Source of the DNA: JABURQ01 sp029243145
GTDB taxonomy: Bacteria > Planctomycetota > Planctomycetia > Planctomycetales > Planctomycetaceae
NCBI GenBank assembly: GCA_965660145.1
Contig: CBFHYX010000014.1
Location: 47,286 to 111,285 of the forward strand
Direction of reading: 5' to 3'
DNA length: 64,000 nt
The notes beneath the pieces are model-generated. The model made no database searches and was not told the origin of the DNA. It worked only from the letters and a program-made list of their open reading frames with translations. The position numbers were made by a program, and so were the translations under genes. Positions 59,593-64,000 of this stretch are shown piece after piece; the first letter of the stretch is position 1; each line of letters opens with the position of its first letter.

Positions 59593-62550
59593 CTAATCGA
59601 CAAACAAGTATTCGTTACTGTTGAGCAACACTCGGCAGAGTGCCGTCAGTCCGTATGATTCGGCATAGGCTTCAAACGATTTTAATTCCGTCTTGGTCGG
59701 TGTACGCTGCCAACACAATTGAGCTGCACGCTGTACCCATTGTTCGGTCGGCACCTCTTGTTTGACTCGGTCGGCAATCCATTCAGAGGCAGAAAGGACG
59801 AAATTATTGTTGTACAATGTGAGAGACTGTAGTGCGGAAACGGAGAAGCTTCGCTTAGGTGTCAGTAGTGCCAAATCAGGGAAGTCCAACGCATCCATAA
59901 AAGGATCTGGAATGCCGCGCCAGACCACGCGATAGATGCTGCGGCGATTCGTAGGCTTGCTATTCCAGTCATATTGCTCGTAATCCAGAGCGGGTGTGGC
60001 TTGAGGACCGGCAGTTTTCACAAACTGTTCAATTCCTTCCCCCCCGATGGTGAAGTCGAGCCTACAGGAAATGCGAAGGGTTGAATCGCGGAATGAATCC
60101 GCATCAAGGCGAGAGCGGTTCATTCTCCAGAGCAACCTGTTCTCTCGATCCACTTCCAGATTTCGAACTGGAACAGAGCCCCAATCGCTCGCCTGCTTCC
60201 ATGTGTTACTCGTCAGAATCAATCGGTGTAATTCTTTGAGCGAACCATGACCTTGGTCCCGAAACCAAACCGCTAACCAGTTGAGCAACTCCGGGTGAGA
60301 CGGCTCCCCCCCCATGCGACCGAAATCATTGGGGGTATCACAAATCCCCCGACCAAAGTGGTAGTGCCAGACTCGATTCACGACACTGCGCCAAGTCAGT
60401 GGATTTTCTGGATGAACCAACCAATCGGCCAATGCCGCGCGGCGTAAAGATTCCGGCAGCGAATTCAATTCCTCAAACCGCCCGGATAATCCGGAGATCG
60501 CTGAAAGTGCGCCAGGAATGACTTCTCGAACGGGCTTATTGAACTCGCCTCGTCGTAACAGGTGTACCACTTTCGGGGCCAAGGGTTCAGGATGTTTTTT
60601 TGCATGAGACCAGTATGGCGAAACCCCATACGCGACTGCCGGTGCAGGCAACTCCGCAAGTATATTGCTGGCATATTTCTTGAGTGCAACTTCCGCGATC
60701 AAGGTATGATCTGCCAGCGTGCGCAGTTCCGAAGAATTCTTGAGTGCTTCCTGAACTGTTTCCGGCAAGATACGAGTCGCGACTGCCTCGGCTTCCGTGA
60801 CGGATAAGCGAAATCGCCCGATGACGTGTTTTGGGGGATAAAGATGTTTGAGGGTGATCGCAAGTCGCCCTCCTTGAGTGGCGTCAATGGGAACTGCGAG
60901 TTCAAACACGATGTAGTGTGATTTATTGACCTGAGGGTAAATCGCCCAACCTGATTTGAGGTCGCCATCAATCGCATGAGAGGATGTCCATCCATCTTGG
61001 TCGAAATCTGCCGATGCTTGCGCAATTTTCAGTTTGATGGGTGTCTTTGCTCCGTCTGGAAACCAGTGAAATTCGACTTCAGACAAATGAAGGTTTCCGT
61101 TTTCAGCTCGTCCTGGTCCTCCTTTGGGAAGACGGTCATCCTTGAGGACGTCCAATTTAATGGCCGTGACCCGCTTTAGTTTGACTTCTGCTGTGATGGC
61201 GTATTCCTCTTGGTCGGGAAGCTTGCCACTCGCAAAGATTGACCCATCGTCTTGCTTGGTGAGAGTCGCTCCACCAGAAGAGAGAAACACGTTGGCGTCT
61301 AGTGTCTGCCATTGCACCGGGTTCGCTTGACCAATTTCCCAAAGTTGAATCCATTGATTCACGATTTCGTCATATTTCGATTGCAGTAGAATGTTTGCGT
61401 CATGTGAGACGGTAGCAGCAAGCAAACTTTCCATTTCAATTCGACGTTTATGGACATCGTCATTCGCATCGTATTCGATATCACCCTTTCCGACTCCAGC
61501 GAAAACGGCCTGAAGGGAGTAATAATCTTCCTGAGTAATCGGATCGAACTTATGCGTATGGCATCGAGCACAGTTTGCAGTTGTACTTGCGAACGCCGCC
61601 ATGGTTTGAGTCACGATGTCATCGCGATCAAGATAATCAAACGTGACCGGGGCAGTGGACGCTCGACTGAGTTCCAACGGTCCAGCCGCGATAAACCCCA
61701 AAGCAGGCATAAGCCGCGGTTCGTCCGGATAAAAAGCATCCACGGCAAGCTGCTCGCGAACAAATCGATCCCAAGGGACATCCTCATTCAAGCGAGCAAT
61801 CACATAATCGCGAAATCGCCATGCGTTCGGTCGCTTCACATCATGCTCGCAACCATGAGAATCTGCGTAGTGAATCACATCCAGCCAATGTCGAGCCCAC
61901 CGTTCTCCATACCGGGGCGAGTCAAGCATTCTGTCAACCAGTTTCTCCCATGCCTGTGGATCGCTATCCGTTTCAAATGCAGAGACTTCTTCGGGTGTTG
62001 GCAGAAAGCCGTGAAGATCCAAAGAGAGCCTACGGATCAGTGTTCTCCGGTCTGCTTCCACGGATGGAGTAAGTTCGTTCGCTTTCAGCTTCTCTTGAAT
62101 AAAGGCATCGATGGGGTGAACGTCGGAATTAGGAATGGCCGTTGGATTGAGTGGCTTGAGCGACCACCATTCGAGTGCATCAGACTTTGCAGCAGCCAAC
62201 TTCCTGGGATCGGGAGCGCCGCGTTTCACCCATTCTTCCAGCAGTGCGATTTCCGCAGCAGTCAACTTCTTCTCTGGAGGCATTTGATGCTCGGCATCAC
62301 TCCAGCGGACTTTTTTAATCAACAGACTTTCGTCCGGTTTGCCCGGTAGTATCGCCGTACCGGAATCTCCACCCGTTACCCAGCCCGACCGAGAGTCCAA
62401 AGCCAAACCTGCCTCAATTGACTCCTCATGAGAATGACATTCAAAACATCGATCACGGAGCAAAGGTTCAATTTTCGAGTCAAATAAGTCGTCAGCCCAA
62501 ATCGTATTAGGGATCCAGAGAACGAACAGAATGAGCGGCATACGAATCAT
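59593..62550 (-). CDS. Cytochrome-c-like/DUF1549/DUF1553 protein
   Basis: A 985-residue exported protein. Signal peptide about 1-19. Planctomycete cytochrome-c-like (PSCyt1) domain with haem motif C35-F-E-C38-H39 in LLRDRCFECHSHEE, followed by AGLALDSRSGWVTGGDSGTA and LLEEWVKRGAPDPR. DUF1549 starts at about 135 (HPIDAFIQEKLKANELTPS; TLIRRLSLDLHGFLPTPEEV) and has NCARCHTHKFDPITQEDYY. A galactose-binding-like insert (about 440-600) follows; the last about 280 residues are DUF1553 (LTWRSVVNRVWHYHFGRGIC; DTPNDFGRMGGEPSHPELLN). It overlaps the IclR gene stop by 4 bp and precedes DUF1501 by 2 bp: one transcript. The complete version of what is cut off at the left edge. Confidence 0.94.
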   Translation of the reverse strand: MIRMPLILFVLWIPNTIWADDLFDSKIEPLLRDRCFECHSHEESIEAGLALDSRSGWVTGGDSGTAILPGKPDESLLIKKVRWSDAEHQMPPEKKLTAAEIALLEEWVKRGAPDPRKLAAAKSDALEWWSLKPLNPTAIPNSDVHPIDAFIQEKLKANELTPSVEADRRTLIRRLSLDLHGFLPTPEEVSAFETDSDPQAWEKLVDRMLDSPRYGERWARHWLDVIHYADSHGCEHDVKRPNAWRFRDYVIARLNEDVPWDRFVREQLAVDAFYPDEPRLMPALGFIAAGPLELSRASTAPVTFDYLDRDDIVTQTMAAFASTTANCARCHTHKFDPITQEDYYSLQAVFAGVGKGDIEYDANDDVHKRRIEMESLLAATVSHDANILLQSKYDEIVNQWIQLWEIGQANPVQWQTLDANVFLSSGGATLTKQDDGSIFASGKLPDQEEYAITAEVKLKRVTAIKLDVLKDDRLPKGGPGRAENGNLHLSEVEFHWFPDGAKTPIKLKIAQASADFDQDGWTSSHAIDGDLKSGWAIYPQVNKSHYIVFELAVPIDATQGGRLAITLKHLYPPKHVIGRFRLSVTEAEAVATRILPETVQEALKNSSELRTLADHTLIAEVALKKYASNILAELPAPAVAYGVSPYWSHAKKHPEPLAPKVVHLLRRGEFNKPVREVIPGALSAISGLSGRFEELNSLPESLRRAALADWLVHPENPLTWRSVVNRVWHYHFGRGICDTPNDFGRMGGEPSHPELLNWLAVWFRDQGHGSLKELHRLILTSNTWKQASDWGSVPVRNLEVDRENRLLWRMNRSRLDADSFRDSTLRISCRLDFTIGGEGIEQFVKTAGPQATPALDYEQYDWNSKPTNRRSIYRVVWRGIPDPFMDALDFPDLALLTPKRSFSVSALQSLTLYNNNFVLSASEWIADRVKQEVPTEQWVQRAAQLCWQRTPTKTELKSFEAYAESYGLTALCRVLLNSNEYLFVD

Positions 62551-63323
62551 CTCTTGATTCTCCTTTCGATTTCCTGAGCCGCGCTGACGACTTCTTTCCC
62601 GACTTCCGGGAATGCCTCTTTAGGCATCTGGCCAGCAATATCTGAAACCCAGATAGCAGCGATCAACGATCCCGATTGATCACAAATCGGAGCGGCTAGG
62701 CAATTGATTCCCTCGTCCGCTTCTCCCCAATCGGCACTGTATCCTTGGCTTACAATTTGCTCGCACTTTTTTTTCAAATCAGAGCGATTGGTGATTGTAC
62801 GGCTCGTGAAGCGATCCAACTTGATTCTCTTGATAGTCGCCTGACGTTCTGTCTCTGGGCGGAAGGCCAGAAACAGTTTTCCGGGAGCAGTGTTGTGGAG
62901 GCGGAAACGCAACCCGATCTCGACACCAATCCGGATCGCGGCTTTGCTCTCCAGTTTCTCGATGATGACACCTTCGTCCCCTGTTGGGATGCCCAATTGG
63001 ACCGTTCTCCCAACTTGATCTCTGAGCCTGCGCATCGCATCCAACGAACATTCGACCAAACTGACTTCTCGAACATGCGGATGACTGATACGAAGAAGTT
63101 TTTCGGTCAGCAGATAGTGGGGAGGCGACTCCTCGCGGATCACGTATTCGCAGTCAACGAGTGTTTGCAGAAGCCGTAACATTGAGTTTTTGGGGGCTTC
63201 GAGTGCCGCGCTGATTTCGGCGAGTGTTGCCCCCTGAGGCTTAGCAGATAAGCATTCCAAGATTCTCATGCCTCGTTCGAGTGCGGGGGCCAACACCGTT
63301 TTTGGCTCTGAAACACCCGCCAT
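62547..63323 (-). CDS. IclR-family transcriptional regulator
   Basis: A 258-residue IclR regulator. N-terminal winged helix: ALERGMRILECLSAKPQGAT and LAEISAALEAPKNSMLRLLQ. C-terminal ligand-binding domain: GRTVQLGIPTGDEGVIIEKL, ETERQATIKRIKLDRFTSRT, QGYSADWGEADEGINCLAAP and CDQSGSLIAAIWVSDIAGQM. IclR proteins control catabolic operons in response to small organic acids or sugars. Here the regulator is the first gene of the operon and overlaps the cytochrome/DUF1549/1553 gene by 4 bp. This suggests direct autoregulated control of the set and that the substrate of DUF1549/1553 and DUF1501 is catabolic. No close named relative is recognised. Confidence 0.93.
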   Translation of the reverse strand: MAGVSEPKTVLAPALERGMRILECLSAKPQGATLAEISAALEAPKNSMLRLLQTLVDCEYVIREESPPHYLLTEKLLRISHPHVREVSLVECSLDAMRRLRDQVGRTVQLGIPTGDEGVIIEKLESKAAIRIGVEIGLRFRLHNTAPGKLFLAFRPETERQATIKRIKLDRFTSRTITNRSDLKKKCEQIVSQGYSADWGEADEGINCLAAPICDQSGSLIAAIWVSDIAGQMPKEAFPEVGKEVVSAAQEIERRIKR

Positions 63324-63348
63324 CGCTTAATCCCATATAAAGAATGCG

Positions 63349-63362
63349 TTCCACTTAAGGAA
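63349..63362. promoter_or_regulatory. Candidate IclR operator upstream of iclR
   Basis: TTCC-ACTTAA-GGAA is a 14-bp dyad 26 bp before the IclR start codon, of the TTCC/GGAA type often bound by IclR-family proteins. Placement fits autoregulation. The match is short, so this is a candidate only. Confidence 0.3.
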
Positions 63363-63583
63363 TTAAGTCTGACGAGATCATGAGTCTATGTCAATGTTCA
63401 TTTTTGGCATTCTCGTACTTCTCTTTCCAGAAGAGGACTCGAAGAAATTGACGTAATCGACAGCATCAAGTGCTGACTCCTTTTCTTGTTTACCGCACCG
63501 AAAACAGGAAACTGAACGACTAGTGTGGCCCACTCTTATCCAACCAAATTTCGCGTTCGCCATATTTTTCGGTCCACGCCTGA

Positions 63584-64000
63584 ATAGATTTCAACATCCA
63601 CAGACGCGCCATCCACCGCATCGCGGCGAAGAAAGGTCCCCACTACAAAAGGCGCATGCAACCGCTGTACTCCGAATTGCTGCGAATAACGGCCTTACTC
63701 ACACAACGCGCTCGCGACCTTTGCCTGATCATCGGTCAACCGTCGCCACAGATGACGGACATGTTCGGCCCCAATACATTGCAGGCATTCATCGTGCGTA
63801 CCGAACGTGTGGCCGAGACAGCCAAGCGACGTGTGATCGACGGCGAAAGCGTGCCGCATTGCGATAAACTGTTCAGTCTCTTTGAACCACACACGCAGTT
63901 GTACAAGCGTGGCAAGGCGGGTCGACCGATTCAGTTTGGTCGACAGGTTCTCGTGTTCGAAGATGCGGCGGGTTTCATCGTTCGAGCCGTATTGATGAAA
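63584..64000 (+). pseudogene. ISNCY-like transposase, 5'-truncated, runs off the right edge
   Basis: The frame is open to the right edge; it begins after TGA 63581-63583. Text: RRAIHRIAAKKGPHYKRRMQ, then GPNTLQAFIVRTERVAETAK, RRVIDGESVPHCDKLFSLFE, PHTQLYKRGKAGRPIQFGRQ and VLVFEDAAGFIVRAVL. The E-P-H-T, K-R-G-K-A and D-x-A-G-F-I motifs are those of ISNCY-type transposases. An N-terminal HTH part is not found upstream: the 260 bp to the IclR gene carry none, so the element is truncated or frameshifted at its 5' end. In-frame ATG at 63656. Whether the 3' end is intact cannot be seen. No terminal repeat was recognised. Confidence 0.75.

Noticed and set aside
63378..63563. Minus-strand 61-residue ORF upstream of iclR
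   Set aside because: Text resembles frames produced by planctomycete intergenic repeats; no supported start or family.
1..64000. CRISPR array, rRNA genes, prophage structural genes
   Set aside because: No regularly spaced repeats, no rRNA-like text and no capsid, tail or terminase protein were seen.

Overview
The window looks like a chromosomal segment of a planctomycete, probably of the Planctomycetaceae/Gimesia-Rubinisphaera type. The evidence is protein content seen directly in the sequence: several genes of the planctomycete cytochrome-c-like/DUF1549/DUF1553 class, four DUF1501 proteins with twin-arginine-like starts, a DUF1559 prepilin-like protein, a sulfatase, a TPR-FG-GAP-ASPIC protein, and methanopterin-linked C1 genes (formylmethanofuran dehydrogenase B and D subunits, and a Fae homologue), which among bacteria are typical of planctomycetes and methylotrophs. 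The exact genus cannot be read from the sequence.

Layout. 0-9 kb: two DUF1549/1553 + DUF1501 units, the second with a PPC-domain protein; the first gene is cut by the left edge. 9.7-23.5 kb: one long plus-strand MoxR-type operon (AAA ATPase, DUF58, two membrane VWA proteins, a 1843-residue DUF4175-like coiled-coil protein, a prenyltransferase-fold secreted protein). 23.6-25 kb: a decayed integrative element whose three genes are all broken (sigma-like HTH protein, excisionase-like HTH protein, tyrosine recombinase). 25-29 kb: a sulfatase, then on the minus strand fwdD-fwdB-tRNA-Pro-terminator. 29-33 kb: an ATPase-less ABC membrane protein translationally coupled to a large TPR/ASPIC protein. 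33-35.7 kb: divergent DUF1559 protein and lipoprotein.

35.7-48 kb is housekeeping: ABC-2 permease, xseA-xseB, hisC, hisB, rplM-rpsI, mgtE, a pectate-lyase-like gene, hisF and a PilT-type ATPase. 48-50 kb holds an MNIO (DUF692) enzyme and an unassigned partner protein. 50-54 kb: SulP transporter and a deacylase/amidotransferase-like fusion. 54-58 kb: a lone DUF1501 gene, then a minus-strand group (SnoaL-like protein, an NMP kinase with an unassigned N-terminal module, and a Fae homologue without the usual catalytic histidine) that looks acquired. 58-63.3 kb: a minus-strand IclR - cytochrome/DUF1549/1553 - DUF1501 unit. The right edge cuts an ISNCY-like transposase fragment.

The most unusual points are the MNIO pair, the kinase-fusion/Fae-like pair, the B+D formylmethanofuran dehydrogenase genes that keep their metal-binding cysteines, the fully broken integrative element, and several structured intergenic elements (three stem-loops with TGAA loops, a three-way-junction fold, a REP-like 80-bp inverted repeat). 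Assignments rest on motif recognition by eye; no database search was run.
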